Source: Elusimicrobiota bacterium (GTDB taxonomy: Bacteria; Elusimicrobiota; Elusimicrobia; UBA1565; UBA9628). Taken from it: a stretch of DNA of 36,741 nt. A program made the translations under genes and the position numbers. The notes beneath the pieces were generated by a model that saw only the letters and a list, made by a program, of their open reading frames with translations, had not been told where the DNA came from and did not search any database. The stretch spans positions 1 to 36,741 of the forward strand of contig JACRDS010000155.1 in NCBI GenBank assembly GCA_016212825.1, given 5' to 3'. Shown one piece after another: positions 1 through 10,771 of this stretch; within the stretch, counting starts at the first letter, position 1; each line of letters starts with the position of its first letter.

Positions 1-9
1 CAGCCATGC

Positions 10-723
10 TCAGCGCTGGGCGAAGAGGGCCGGCACCGGCTTGCCCAGGAAGACGAACTGCGCCGCGCTGCCCCGGAAGATGTCCACGTCCACCGGCCCC
101 TTGATGCCGCGCAGGGACGCCTTGTTGGAGACCTGCCAGAAGGTCCAGGGACGGCCGTCCGGCAGCTTCGGCCTGTCCTTGTAGTCCACGATCCAGACCA
201 GCCAGCCGTGCTTCCGCCCCTTGAGATAGCGGTCGTAGAACTCGTAGTTGAGGTACACGACCGGCGCCTTGCCGTAGCGGCCGCGGACTTTCCGCGCATA
301 GGCGGAGAGCTCCTTGAGCAGGGCCTTGCGGCTGGGCAGCCGCTCGCAGTGGTCCGAGGGCTCCAGGTCGATGGCCGGGGGCAAAGACCCCGGGCTGCGC
401 GGGACCAGCTTGATGAACTCGGCGGCCTGCGTAGCGCCCTTCCCGCAGAGGTCGTAGAAGTGGTAGGCCCCCCGGACCAGGCCGGCGCGGGCCGCGCCCT
501 GCCAGTTCTCGAGGAAAGAGTGGTCCGCCATGTAGTCGCCTTCCGTGGCCTTCATGTAGACGAAAGACAGGCCCTGGCCGCGCAGCTGGTCCCAGCGGAT
601 GCGGCCCTGGTGGTGGGAGACGTCGATGCCCCAGACCGCCTTGGGTGCCGCTTTGGCCACCGCCCTGGGGGCCCCGTGCGCCGGCGCGAGCCAGACCAAG
701 GACGCCAGCAGCGCGAGGGTCAT
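10..723 (-). CDS. Secreted GH25 family lysozyme (muramidase)
   Basis: A 237-residue protein expected to cut the MurNAc-GlcNAc bond of peptidoglycan outside the inner membrane. The start at 723 was chosen because it begins directly with a signal peptide (MTLALLASLVWLAPAHGA); an upstream in-frame ATG at 798 would add 25 non-hydrophobic residues and run through the likely promoter. The GH25 signature GIDVSHHQG follows the signal, then YMKATEGDY, GAYHFYD, the catalytic Asp-x-Glu in PAIDLEP, and the family's C-terminal VDVDIFRG. The length fits one catalytic domain with no added wall-binding repeats. It is transcribed away from yebC. The likely role is wall remodelling, though predation or defence cannot be excluded. 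Confidence 0.88.
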   Translation of the reverse strand: MTLALLASLVWLAPAHGAPRAVAKAAPKAVWGIDVSHHQGRIRWDQLRGQGLSFVYMKATEGDYMADHSFLENWQGAARAGLVRGAYHFYDLCGKGATQAAEFIKLVPRSPGSLPPAIDLEPSDHCERLPSRKALLKELSAYARKVRGRYGKAPVVYLNYEFYDRYLKGRKHGWLVWIVDYKDRPKLPDGRPWTFWQVSNKASLRGIKGPVDVDIFRGSAAQFVFLGKPVPALFAQR

Positions 724-732
724 CTTGCAGCT

Positions 733-741
733 ATGATACCA
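733..741 (-). promoter_or_regulatory. Extended -10 promoter element of the GH25 gene
   Basis: The minus strand reads TGGTATCAT, an extended -10 (TG-n-TATCAT). The expected transcription start would be about 3 bases before the ATG at 723, and no good ribosome binding site is present, so the mRNA may be leaderless. No convincing -35 is seen. Confidence 0.5.
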
Positions 742-789
742 TGGCCGCCCGGCCGCGGGCCAGGCCGCGTTGGCAAGGTCCGGCGAATT

Positions 790-798
790 TGATAACAT
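790..798 (+). promoter_or_regulatory. Extended -10 promoter element before yebC
   Basis: TGATAACAT fits TG-n-TAnnnT. The expected start is near 805, leaving about 24 bases of leader that contains the strong Shine-Dalgarno AGGAGGG at 819-825. It probably drives the yebC-ruvCAB-spoIID-queA chain. Confidence 0.5.
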
Positions 799-828
799 CG
801 AGGCAATCTCAGGCGGTCAGGAGGGCAC

Positions 829-1584
829 GTGGGCGGACATTCTCATTGGGCCGGGATCAAGCACAAGAAGGCCATCGTCGACGCCAAGCGCGGCAAGGTC
901 TGGACCAAGATCGTCAAGGAGATCGCCATCGCGGCGCGCATCGGCGGCGGCGACCTCGGCACCAACCCCCGCCTGCGCAAGGCCATCGACGACGCCAAGG
1001 CCGCCAACATGCCGGCCGACAACGTCAAGCGCGCCATCCAGCGCGGCACCGGGGAGCTGCCGGGCGTGATGTACGAGGAGCGCGTCTACGAGGGCTACGG
1101 CCCCAACGGGGTGGCCATGATCGTGGAGGTCACCACCGACAACCACAACCGGACCCTCAACGAGGTCCGCCAGATCTTCCGCGAGAACGGCGGCAACCTC
1201 GGCGAGGCCAACTGCGTGGCCTGGATGTTCAAGCCCAAGGGCTTCATCTCCGTGGCCAAGCCCTGCCCCGTCGACGAGGACACCCTCATCTCGCACGCCC
1301 TGGACCTGGGCGCCGAGGACGTGGCCACCGACGTGTCCGAGGCCTACGAGATCTACACCGACCCCAAGGACTTCGACAAGGTCAAGGACGGCCTGGCGGC
1401 GCGGAAGGTCCCCGTGGCCGACTCCGAGGTCTACATGAAGCCCGACACCATGGTCCCGGTGGCCAAGGCCGACGACGCGGCCAAGGTCCTCAAGCTCATG
1501 GAAGCCCTCGAGGACAACGACGACGTCAAGAAGGTCCACGCCAACTTCGACATCCCGGACGAGATCCTCGACAAGGTCGGCTAG
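829..1584 (+). CDS. yebC: YebC/PmpR family protein (TACO1 homologue)
   Basis: A 251-residue cytoplasmic protein of the YebC family, annotated as a transcriptional regulator in some bacteria and as a helper of translation at difficult peptide stretches in others. The GTG start is fixed by AGGAGGG four bases upstream and by the family N-terminus MGGHSHWAGIKHKKA followed by DAKRGKVWTK. Further family hallmarks are PRLRKAIDDAKAANMPADN and the central YEGYGPNGVAM. The length is normal for the family. yebC next to ruvC is a widespread arrangement; here only one base separates the two genes, so they are co-transcribed. Confidence 0.95.
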   Translation: MGGHSHWAGIKHKKAIVDAKRGKVWTKIVKEIAIAARIGGGDLGTNPRLRKAIDDAKAANMPADNVKRAIQRGTGELPGVMYEERVYEGYGPNGVAMIVEVTTDNHNRTLNEVRQIFRENGGNLGEANCVAWMFKPKGFISVAKPCPVDEDTLISHALDLGAEDVATDVSEAYEIYTDPKDFDKVKDGLAARKVPVADSEVYMKPDTMVPVAKADDAAKVLKLMEALEDNDDVKKVHANFDIPDEILDKVG

Positions 1585-1585
1585 A

Positions 1586-2104
1586 ATGGGCACAGTCCTG
1601 GGCATAGACCCGGGCGTTTCCGAGACGGGCTGGGCCGTGCTCCGCTGCGAGTCGGGCGCGGCGCCGCAGCTGACCGCCTCCGGGCTCATCAAGACCCTCC
1701 CCTCCCAGCCCTTGCCCGAGCGGCTCTGCCTCATCCATGGGGCCGTGGCCGGCCTGCTGGAGCTCCACCACCCCGAGGCCGCCGCGGTCGAGGAGATGTT
1801 CTTCCTCAAGGCCGCGCACACCATCCGCGGGACCCTGCAGGCGCGCGGCGTCATCCTGCTGGCCGCCGCGCAAGCGGGCTGCCCCATCTGCGAGTACAAC
1901 CCCCGCACGGTCAAGGCCACGCTCACCGGCTCCGGCACGGCGGAGAAGCGCCAGATGCAGAGGGTGGTCTCCAGGACCCTGGGCCTGGCGGACCTGCTGC
2001 GGCCCGACGACGTGGCCGACGCCGCGGCCATCGCCCTGTGCCACATGCGCACCGGCCGGGTGAAAAGGCTCCAGGTCCTCGAGATGTATGGAGGGGGCCG
2101 GTGA
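1586..2104 (+). CDS. ruvC: Holliday junction endonuclease RuvC
   Basis: A 172-residue resolvase that cuts Holliday junctions made during recombinational repair, acting as a dimer with RuvAB. The RNase H-like fold is seen in VLGIDPGVSETGWAV (Asp8), AVEEMFF (Glu69) and the C-terminal DDVADAAAIA (Asp142 and Asp145). By eye these align with the four catalytic acids of E. coli RuvC (D7, E66, D138, D141), so the enzyme looks active. The gene follows yebC by one base and overlaps ruvA by four bases (GTGA). Confidence 0.96.
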   Translation: MGTVLGIDPGVSETGWAVLRCESGAAPQLTASGLIKTLPSQPLPERLCLIHGAVAGLLELHHPEAAAVEEMFFLKAAHTIRGTLQARGVILLAAAQAGCPICEYNPRTVKATLTGSGTAEKRQMQRVVSRTLGLADLLRPDDVADAAAIALCHMRTGRVKRLQVLEMYGGGR

Positions 2105-2724
2105 TCGCGTCCCTGCGCGGCGCGGTGCTGTCCAAGGCCCCCGACAAGGTCGTCCTCGAGGTCTCCGGCGTGGGCTATGAGGTCAGCGTGACCCCGGCCA
2201 CGGCCGCCGCCCTGCCCGGCCCCGGGACCCCGGCTCTGCTCCATATCGCCGAGTCCGTGGCCATGTACGGCGGGGGCGTCACCCTTTACGGCTTCCTGAC
2301 CCCCTCGGACAAGGAGATGTTCCTCACCTTGCGCGACTGCGTGCCGGGCACGGGCGCCAAGAAGGCCCTGGAGTACCTGGACAAGGCCTCCAAGTCCCTG
2401 CCCGACTTCCGCCGCGCGGTCCTGGAGAAGGACGCCAAGGTGCTCACCGGCGTGTTCGGCTTCACGCGCAAGACCGCGGAGCGCCTCGTCGACGCGCTTA
2501 AGGACGAGATCGAGGCGGTCAAGGTGCCCGGCGCCGAGCGTCTGGCGCGCGCGGGCGGCGCCGCGGTCCCGGCCGGCGCCATGAGCCAGGCCTTGAGCGC
2601 CTTGTCCGCCCTCGGCTATCACCCCTCGGAGGCGCGCGCTGCGCTCTCCGCCGTGGCCGAGGAGCACCCCGGCGAGGCGCTCGACGCCGAGCGCATCATC
2701 CGCCTGGCTTTGAAGAGGCTTTAG
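2101..2724 (+). CDS. ruvA: Holliday junction branch migration subunit RuvA
   Basis: A 207-residue protein that binds four-way junctions and loads RuvB. The GTG start lies inside the ruvC stop (GTGA) and gives the family N-terminus MIASLRGAV, then VVLEVSGVGYEV of the OB-fold domain. The middle holds two helix-hairpin-helix motifs, VPGTGAKKALEYL and VFGFTRKTAERLV. The second normally has a GxG hairpin (GIGKKTAERL), and here it is GFT. The C-terminal RuvB-binding domain is present (ALSALGYHPSEARAAL, then IIRLALKRL). An in-frame ATG further upstream at 2038 lies within ruvC and was rejected. Confidence 0.93.
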   Translation: MIASLRGAVLSKAPDKVVLEVSGVGYEVSVTPATAAALPGPGTPALLHIAESVAMYGGGVTLYGFLTPSDKEMFLTLRDCVPGTGAKKALEYLDKASKSLPDFRRAVLEKDAKVLTGVFGFTRKTAERLVDALKDEIEAVKVPGAERLARAGGAAVPAGAMSQALSALSALGYHPSEARAALSAVAEEHPGEALDAERIIRLALKRL

Positions 2725-2727
2725 ACC

Positions 2728-3768
<1,041 letters not shown>

Positions 3769-3769
3769 G

Positions 3770-4903
3770 ATGTCCGCCCTGCTGACGGCGCTGCTGGCCG
3801 TCCTCCCGCCTCCCGCCGGCGCCGCCTACACCGAGAAGCTCATCCAGATCGGGGTCATCCACGGGGTGCGCCAGCTCACGGTCAAGCCCGAGGGCCGCTT
3901 CTCCCTGCGCGACGCGGAGGGGCGCTGGGAGGAGGACCTGCTCCCCTTCAAGGACTACCGGGTCTCCAGCGACGGCGACAGCGTGGCCTTCGGGCCCTAC
4001 CGCGTCCCGGGCCAGGCGCGCCTCGTGGCCCGCGACCCCGGGGCCACGGTGCTGGCCGGGCCGCGCCGCTACCGCGGCGGCCTGGTGATCAAGCCCGCGG
4101 TGGACGAGAGCCTCACCGTGGTGGCCGAGTTGGGCGTGGAGGAGTACCTCCTCGGCGTGCTGCCCCACGAGATGGAGCCGGGCTGGCCGCGCGAGGCGCT
4201 CAAGGCCCAGGCCGTGGTGGCGCGCACCTTCGCCTACTACCACCTGGGCAAATACAAGAAAGCCGGATTCGACCTGACCGCGGACACCCGCTCGCAGGTC
4301 TACGGCGGCGTGGGCGCGGACAACGAGGCCGTGCGCCGGGCCGTGTCCGAGACCCGCGGCGAGGTGCTGGGCTACAAGGGCGAGCTGCTCGACGTGTACT
4401 ACCACGCCTGCTGCGGCGGCCACACCGCGGACTACGCGGTGGTCTGGGGGCACGGCCGGGCGGTGCCGCCGCTGCGCGGGGTCAGGGACAAGTACTGCCC
4501 CAAGTCCCCCCTGGGACGCTGGAAGGCGCTCATCCCCAAGGACGAGGTGCTCACGGTCCTGCAGTCGCGGCGCATGGTGGGCGGCAGGCTCAAGTCCTTC
4601 CGCCTGGGCAAGCGCGACCCGGCCGGCTACGTGCGCTCCTTCCTGGCGGTCGTGGGCGGCGAGGCCATGGTGGTCGACGCCGAGGAGTTCCGCAGGGCCG
4701 TGGGGGCCACGGTGCTGCGCAGCCTGCGCCTGCGCAAGGCCTCGCTGGGACGCCGCGGCGTGGAGTTCGAGGGCTCCGGCTCCGGGCACGGCGTGGGCCT
4801 GTGCCAGTGGGGCGCGCGCATCCAGGCCGAGGCCGGCCGCCGCTACGAGCAGATCCTCAAGCTCTACTACCCCGGCTCGACCCTCTCGGTGGTCGACGAA
4901 TGA
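3770..4903 (+). CDS. SpoIID/LytB domain protein, secreted
   Basis: A 377-residue exported protein with an N-terminal signal (MSALLTALLAVLPPPAGAA). The SpoIID/LytB domain follows: EYLLGVLPHEMEPGWPREAL, KAQAVVARTFAYY, DVYYHACCGGHTAD and the C-terminal GSGHGVGLCQWGA with ILKLYYPGS. In Bacillus SpoIID is a lytic transglycosylase acting on denuded glycan strands. Relatives occur in many non-sporulating diderms, where the role is less clear. Glu in LPHEMEP corresponds to the proposed catalytic residue. It lies one base after ruvB and overlaps queA by four bases (ATGA). A sporulation role is not implied, since no other sporulation gene is present. Confidence 0.9.
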   Translation: MSALLTALLAVLPPPAGAAYTEKLIQIGVIHGVRQLTVKPEGRFSLRDAEGRWEEDLLPFKDYRVSSDGDSVAFGPYRVPGQARLVARDPGATVLAGPRRYRGGLVIKPAVDESLTVVAELGVEEYLLGVLPHEMEPGWPREALKAQAVVARTFAYYHLGKYKKAGFDLTADTRSQVYGGVGADNEAVRRAVSETRGEVLGYKGELLDVYYHACCGGHTADYAVVWGHGRAVPPLRGVRDKYCPKSPLGRWKALIPKDEVLTVLQSRRMVGGRLKSFRLGKRDPAGYVRSFLAVVGGEAMVVDAEEFRRAVGATVLRSLRLRKASLGRRGVEFEGSGSGHGVGLCQWGARIQAEAGRRYEQILKLYYPGSTLSVVDE

Positions 4904-5928
4904 CGGACGCCCTGCCGCTCTCCGACTTCGACTTCCCCGAGGAGCTCGTGGCCTCGGTCCCGGCCGAGCCGCGCGACTCGGCCCGCCTCATGGTGCTGGG
5001 CCGCACGGACGGCAAGGTCGATCACAAGCTCTTCCGGGACCTGCCGTCGCTCCTGAGAGACGGGGACTGCCTGGTGCTCAACGAGACCAAGGTCATCCCC
5101 TGCCGGCTGCTGGGCAGGAAGGCCACGGGCGGCAAGGTCGAACTCCTGCTGGTGCGCGAGCTCGAGAAGGGGCTCTGGAGCGGCCTGGCGACCGGGCTCA
5201 AGGCCGGCATGAGGCTCTCCTTCCCCGGCGGCCTGGACGCGGTCGTGGAGGGCCGCAACGATGACGGAGAGTATCTCATCCGCTTCGACCGGGCGGAACT
5301 CCCGGCCTATCTGGCCGAGCATGGCCACGCGCCCCTGCCGCCCTACATCCTCAAGCGCAAGCGGACGCCGGACCAGTCCGACCGCGACCGCTACCAGACC
5401 GTCTACGCGCTGACCTCAGGTTCCATCGCGGCGCCTACCGCCGGCCTGCACTTCACCCCGCGGCTGCTCGACGAGCTGCGCGCCATGGGCGTGCGCCTGG
5501 CCAAGGTGACCCTGCACGTGGGCCGGGGCACCTTCCGTCCCGTGACCGTGGAAGACGCCCGCCAGCACCCCATGCTGCCTGAGCACTACCGCATGGGGCC
5601 GGAGGCGGCCGAGCTCGTGTCCCGCACCTTGCGCGAAGGCGGGCGGGTCATGGCCGTGGGCACCACGAGCACGAGGGCCCTGGAGTCTTTGGCCCTGCAG
5701 GCCGGCGGCTTCGGCCCGGGCGAGGGCTGGACCTCGCTCTACATCTGCCCCGGCCACGAGTTCCGCGCGGCGGGCGGTCTCATCACAAACTTCCACCTGC
5801 CCAGGTCCACGCCGCTGCTGCTGGCCGCGGCCTTCGCCGGTCGCGAGAGGCTGCTGGCCGCCTACCGGGAGGCCTGCCGCGAGCGCTACCGGCTCTACTC
5901 CTACGGCGACGCCATGCTGGTGTTGTAG
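4900..5928 (+). CDS. queA: S-adenosylmethionine:tRNA ribosyltransferase-isomerase QueA
   Basis: A 342-residue cytoplasmic enzyme that transfers the ribosyl part of SAM to preQ1-modified tRNA, making epoxyqueuosine. The ATG at 4900 sits in the spoIID stop (ATGA) and gives the family start LSDFDFPEELVASVPAEPRDSARLMVL. Other hallmarks are VLNETKVIPCRL, TAGLHFTPRLLDEL, VTLHVGRGTFRPV and LITNFHLPRSTPLLL. The length is standard. The next queuosine gene, tgt, lies 885 bases downstream, separated by an MBL-fold gene. Confidence 0.97.
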   Translation: MTDALPLSDFDFPEELVASVPAEPRDSARLMVLGRTDGKVDHKLFRDLPSLLRDGDCLVLNETKVIPCRLLGRKATGGKVELLLVRELEKGLWSGLATGLKAGMRLSFPGGLDAVVEGRNDDGEYLIRFDRAELPAYLAEHGHAPLPPYILKRKRTPDQSDRDRYQTVYALTSGSIAAPTAGLHFTPRLLDELRAMGVRLAKVTLHVGRGTFRPVTVEDARQHPMLPEHYRMGPEAAELVSRTLREGGRVMAVGTTSTRALESLALQAGGFGPGEGWTSLYICPGHEFRAAGGLITNFHLPRSTPLLLAAAFAGRERLLAAYREACRERYRLYSYGDAMLVL

Positions 5929-5943
5929 GCCGCGAGAAATAGC

Positions 5944-5949
5944 TATCAT
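5944..5949 (+). promoter_or_regulatory. Possible -10 element before the MBL-fold gene
   Basis: TATCAT sits in the 42-base gap after queA and overlaps the 8-bp palindrome ATAGCTAT at 5939-5946. The expected start is near 5956. No -35, extended TG or Shine-Dalgarno is clear, so this is tentative. Confidence 0.3.
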
Positions 5950-5970
5950 ATCCGCAGTCGGCCGCCAGAC

Positions 5971-6810
5971 ATGAAGATCACCTGCTGGGGCGCGCGCGGT
6001 TCCATCCCGGTCTCCGGGCCGGAATACCTCAAGTACGGCGGGGACACCACCTGCCTGGAAGTCCGCTCGTCCGCCGGCGACGTCGTGGTGGTCGACTGCG
6101 GCAGCGGGGTGCGCCGCCTGGGCAACCGGCTGGTCGAGGAGCACGTCCGCGACATCACCGTGCTCTTCACGCACTCGCACTGGGACCATATCCTGGGCTT
6201 CCCCTTCTTCAAGCCGATCTACAACGCCGAGAACCGCATCACCTTCCACGGCTGCCCTTTCGCCCAGAGATCCATCCGCACCGTCATCGAGAAGATCATG
6301 GAGCCGCCCCAGTTCCCCATCAACCTGGGCGCCATCCGCGCGGAGCTGGCGTTCAACGACCCCTGCCTGGAGGGCGTCTCCGTCGGCTCCCTGAAGATCA
6401 AGTCCATCGTCCTGAGCCACCCCAACCAGGGTCTGGGCTACCGCTTCGAGGAGGACGGGAAGGCCTTCGTCTTCCTGACCGACAACGAGCTGGACTTCCA
6501 GCATCCGGGAGGCTGCCGCTTCCGGGACTACGCCGACTTCAGCGCCGGGGCGGACTTCCTCATCCACGACGCCGAGTTCACCGAGGCCGACTACAAGAGG
6601 ACCCGGGCCTGGGGGCACTCCACCTTCGGCCAGGCCCTGGAGCTGGCCCTGGCCGCCAAGGCCAGGCGCTTCGGCCTCTTCCACCACAACCAGGACCGGC
6701 CGGACTCCGAGGTCGACGCCATGGTCGAGGACTGCCGCCGCATCGCCGCCGCGCGGCACTCCCCGGTCGAATGCTTCGCCCTGACGCAGGAGACGGTCGT
6801 CGAGCTCTGA
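5971..6810 (+). CDS. MBL-fold metallo-hydrolase
   Basis: A 279-residue cytoplasmic metallo-beta-lactamase-fold protein. The N-terminus MKITCWGARGSIPVSGPE and YGGDTTCLEV are typical of a subgroup related to PhnP-like and cyclic-nucleotide phosphodiesterase-like MBL proteins. The metal motif is HSHWDH (HxHxDH, about residue 70), followed by LSHPNQ, FLTDNE, LIHDAEFTE and a late histidine in GLFHHNQ. The substrate cannot be told from sequence. It sits between queA and tgt, three bases before tgt, so it is co-transcribed with a queuosine gene, but I know of no established MBL step between QueA and Tgt. The start ATG lacks a good ribosome binding site. Confidence 0.85.
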   Translation: MKITCWGARGSIPVSGPEYLKYGGDTTCLEVRSSAGDVVVVDCGSGVRRLGNRLVEEHVRDITVLFTHSHWDHILGFPFFKPIYNAENRITFHGCPFAQRSIRTVIEKIMEPPQFPINLGAIRAELAFNDPCLEGVSVGSLKIKSIVLSHPNQGLGYRFEEDGKAFVFLTDNELDFQHPGGCRFRDYADFSAGADFLIHDAEFTEADYKRTRAWGHSTFGQALELALAAKARRFGLFHHNQDRPDSEVDAMVEDCRRIAAARHSPVECFALTQETVVEL

Positions 6811-6813
6811 GCC

Positions 6814-7944
6814 GTGGCCTTCCGCGTCCTGGCCCAGGATCCCTCCTCCCCCGCCCGCGCCGGCGTGCTCTCCACCCCGCACGGGGACGTCGAGACCCCG
6901 GTCTTCATGCCCGTGGCCACCCAGGGCGCGGTCAAGGCCCTGTCCCAAGAGGACCTGGGCACGCTGGGCGCGCGCGCCATCCTCTCCAACTCCTACCACC
7001 TCTACCTGCGCCCCGGACTGGAGACCGTGCGCCAGGCCGGGGGCCTGCACCGCTTCATGGCCTACGACGGCATGGTCCTCACCGACTCCGGCGGCTTCCA
7101 GGTCTTGAGCCTGGCGGACCTGCGCGCCGTGGACGACGAGGGAGTCACCTTCAAGTCCCACCTCGACGGCTCCGAGCACCGCCTCACCGCCGAGAGCGTC
7201 ATCGAGGTCCAGCAGGCCCTCGGCTCGGACTGCTGGACCACCCTCGACGAGTGCCCCCCCTATCCGGCCGACCAGGCCCAGGCCGCCGCCGCCCTGCGCC
7301 GCACCATGGCCTGGAGCGACCGTTCCGTGCCGGCGCTGGCGCGCGCGCGCGACGCCGGGGCCCGGTCCCTCCTCTTCCCTATATTGCAGGGCTCCTTCCA
7401 TCCGGACCTGCGGCGCCGGGCCGTGGAGCATCTGCAGTCCCTGCCCTGGGACGGCGTGTCCATCGGCGGCCTTTCCGTGGGCGAGCCCAAGGACCTGACC
7501 TGGTCCACCCTGGAGCTCATCACCAGCCTCCTGCCGCCGGAGAAGCCCCGCTATCTCATGGGAGTGGGCACGCCCGAGGATCTCTGGGAGGCCGCGGCCC
7601 GGGGTGTGGACATGATGGACTGCGTCTGGCCCACGCGCGTGGCGCGCAACGGGCTGGCCGTGACCCGGCGCGGGCGCCTGAGCATCTCGAATCGCGCCTG
7701 CCGCGACGACCTCTCCCCGCTCGATCCGGACTGCGCCTGCTTCGTCTGCCGCCGCTACAGCCGGGCCTATCTCTGCCACCTCTTCCGAGCCAAGGAGCTC
7801 TCCGTCTACCGCCTGCTGACCTACCACAACCTGCACCTCATGCTCGACATCGCGGCCGCCATCCGCCGGTCCATCCGGGAGGGCTGCTTCGCGGCCCGGC
7901 GCCGCGAGTTCCTGGCGCGCCGGGCCCCGGTGGAGGCCTCGTGA
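6814..7944 (+). CDS. tgt: Queuine tRNA-ribosyltransferase (bacterial TGT)
   Basis: A 376-residue zinc enzyme that exchanges guanine-34 for preQ1 in tRNAs with GUN anticodons. The GTG start follows the previous stop by three bases. Motifs: PVFMPVATQGAVKAL, LSNSYHLYLRPG, TDSGGFQV with Asp91 as general acid/base, GGLSVGEP, and MMDCVWPTRVARNG with Asp269 as nucleophile. Zinc ligands are Cys307, Cys309, Cys312 and His338. The spacing of nucleophile and ligands equals that of the Zymomonas enzyme (D280, C318, C320, C323, H349). It overlaps the OmpA-like gene by four bases (GTGA). Confidence 0.97.
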   Translation: MAFRVLAQDPSSPARAGVLSTPHGDVETPVFMPVATQGAVKALSQEDLGTLGARAILSNSYHLYLRPGLETVRQAGGLHRFMAYDGMVLTDSGGFQVLSLADLRAVDDEGVTFKSHLDGSEHRLTAESVIEVQQALGSDCWTTLDECPPYPADQAQAAAALRRTMAWSDRSVPALARARDAGARSLLFPILQGSFHPDLRRRAVEHLQSLPWDGVSIGGLSVGEPKDLTWSTLELITSLLPPEKPRYLMGVGTPEDLWEAAARGVDMMDCVWPTRVARNGLAVTRRGRLSISNRACRDDLSPLDPDCACFVCRRYSRAYLCHLFRAKELSVYRLLTYHNLHLMLDIAAAIRRSIREGCFAARRREFLARRAPVEAS

Positions 7945-8453
7945 CCCCCCTGCTCGCGGCCGCCTGGCTCTGCCTCTGCGGAGCGCCGGCCTCGGCCCAG
8001 CCCCCCGCGCCGGCCGACCCGTGGAGCACGGACGTCCTCACGGAGGAGGAACTGCGCGCCGGCCGCGAGCTCCAGGCCCTGCTCAAGCGCCTTTCGCGCG
8101 GGCAGCTGCCGCGCATCGAGTTCGAGCTCGATTCCGACGAGATTCACGGCGAGTCCTTCCCGACTTTGGACGCCATCGCGCATCTGCTGCTCAAGCAGCA
8201 GCACGTCAAGCTGCGCATCGAGGCCCATACCTGCAGCCTGGGCTCCGACGAGCACAACCAGGACCTCTCCGAACGGCGCGCCAAGGCCGTGGCCGACTAC
8301 CTCATCCGCAAGGGCGTGCCTCCGCCCTACGTCCGCTGGCGCGGCTGGGGCGAATCTCAGCCCCTCTTCGACAACTCGACCGAAGAGGGCCGCCGGCGCA
8401 ACCGCCGCGTGGAGTTCCGCCTGGTGCGCCGCGACTGGGACTCCGTCTACTGA
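7941..8453 (+). CDS. Small OmpA-like (peptidoglycan-binding) envelope protein
   Basis: A 170-residue exported protein. The GTG start in GTGA gives a signal peptide (VTPLLAAAWLCLCGAPASA) with an AxA cleavage site. The mature part is almost only an OmpA C-terminal domain: IEFELDSDEI, LRIEAHTCSLGSDEHN, LSERRAKAVADYLIRKG and the closing RRRNRRVEFRLV. This domain binds peptidoglycan non-covalently in the periplasm. There is no beta-barrel and no clear lipobox, so it is probably a soluble periplasmic or loosely attached protein. It is translationally coupled to tgt, an odd partner. Confidence 0.88.
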   Translation: MTPLLAAAWLCLCGAPASAQPPAPADPWSTDVLTEEELRAGRELQALLKRLSRGQLPRIEFELDSDEIHGESFPTLDAIAHLLLKQQHVKLRIEAHTCSLGSDEHNQDLSERRAKAVADYLIRKGVPPPYVRWRGWGESQPLFDNSTEEGRRRNRRVEFRLVRRDWDSVY

Positions 8454-8470
8454 AGCGGCCCGCGCGCATG

Positions 8471-8485
8471 AAGGTCATTGACCTT
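8471..8485. promoter_or_regulatory. Inverted repeat overlapping the hppA -35 (candidate operator)
   Basis: AAGGTCATTGACCTT has two perfect 7-base arms around a central T. It includes the likely -35 TTGACC. The size and position are those of an operator, but no regulator is known. Confidence 0.4.
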
Positions 8486-8507
8486 CCGCCCGGAAAAAAG
8501 CTTTATT
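8478..8507 (+). promoter_or_regulatory. hppA: Likely hppA promoter
   Basis: TTGACC (8478-8483) and TTTATT (8502-8507) are separated by 18 bases in the 103-base gap before hppA. A clear Shine-Dalgarno (GGAGG, 8546-8550) lies six bases before the ATG. This is the only place in the window with a recognisable -35. Confidence 0.45.
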
Positions 8508-8509
8508 CC
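8492..8509. promoter_or_regulatory. Near-perfect dyad over the hppA -10
   Basis: GGAAAAAAGCTTTATTCC is an 18-base palindrome with one mismatched pair (8 of 9 pairs match). It covers the proposed -10 and lies six bases after the first inverted repeat. It may be a second operator. Confidence 0.35.
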
Positions 8510-8556
8510 CATATCCAAAAAGACGACACACCACAGATGACTATCGGAGGACGTTC

Positions 8557-10716
<2,160 letters not shown>

Positions 10717-10742
10717 CCTGGACGGGAAACAGCAGAATACGC

Positions 10743-10770
10743 GCTCCCGGTCCCGCGAGGGACCGGGAGC
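10743..10770. terminator. GC-rich hairpin 1 after hppA
   Basis: A perfect 12-bp stem, GCTCCCGGTCCC against GGGACCGGGAGC, closes on a GCGA tetraloop, 26 bases after the hppA stop. It has no T-run, so it is not a textbook intrinsic terminator; it may protect the mRNA end or be half of a repeat element. Confidence 0.6.
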
Positions 10771-10771
10771 C

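Noticed and set aside
3770-4903. Evidence of sporulation from the SpoIID-type gene.
   Set aside because: The domain is widespread in non-sporulating bacteria and no other sporulation gene is present.
5416-7836. An 806-codon minus-strand open frame over queA, the MBL gene and tgt.
   Set aside because: Same bias effect; the opposite strand holds three recognisable enzymes and the frame has no start signal.
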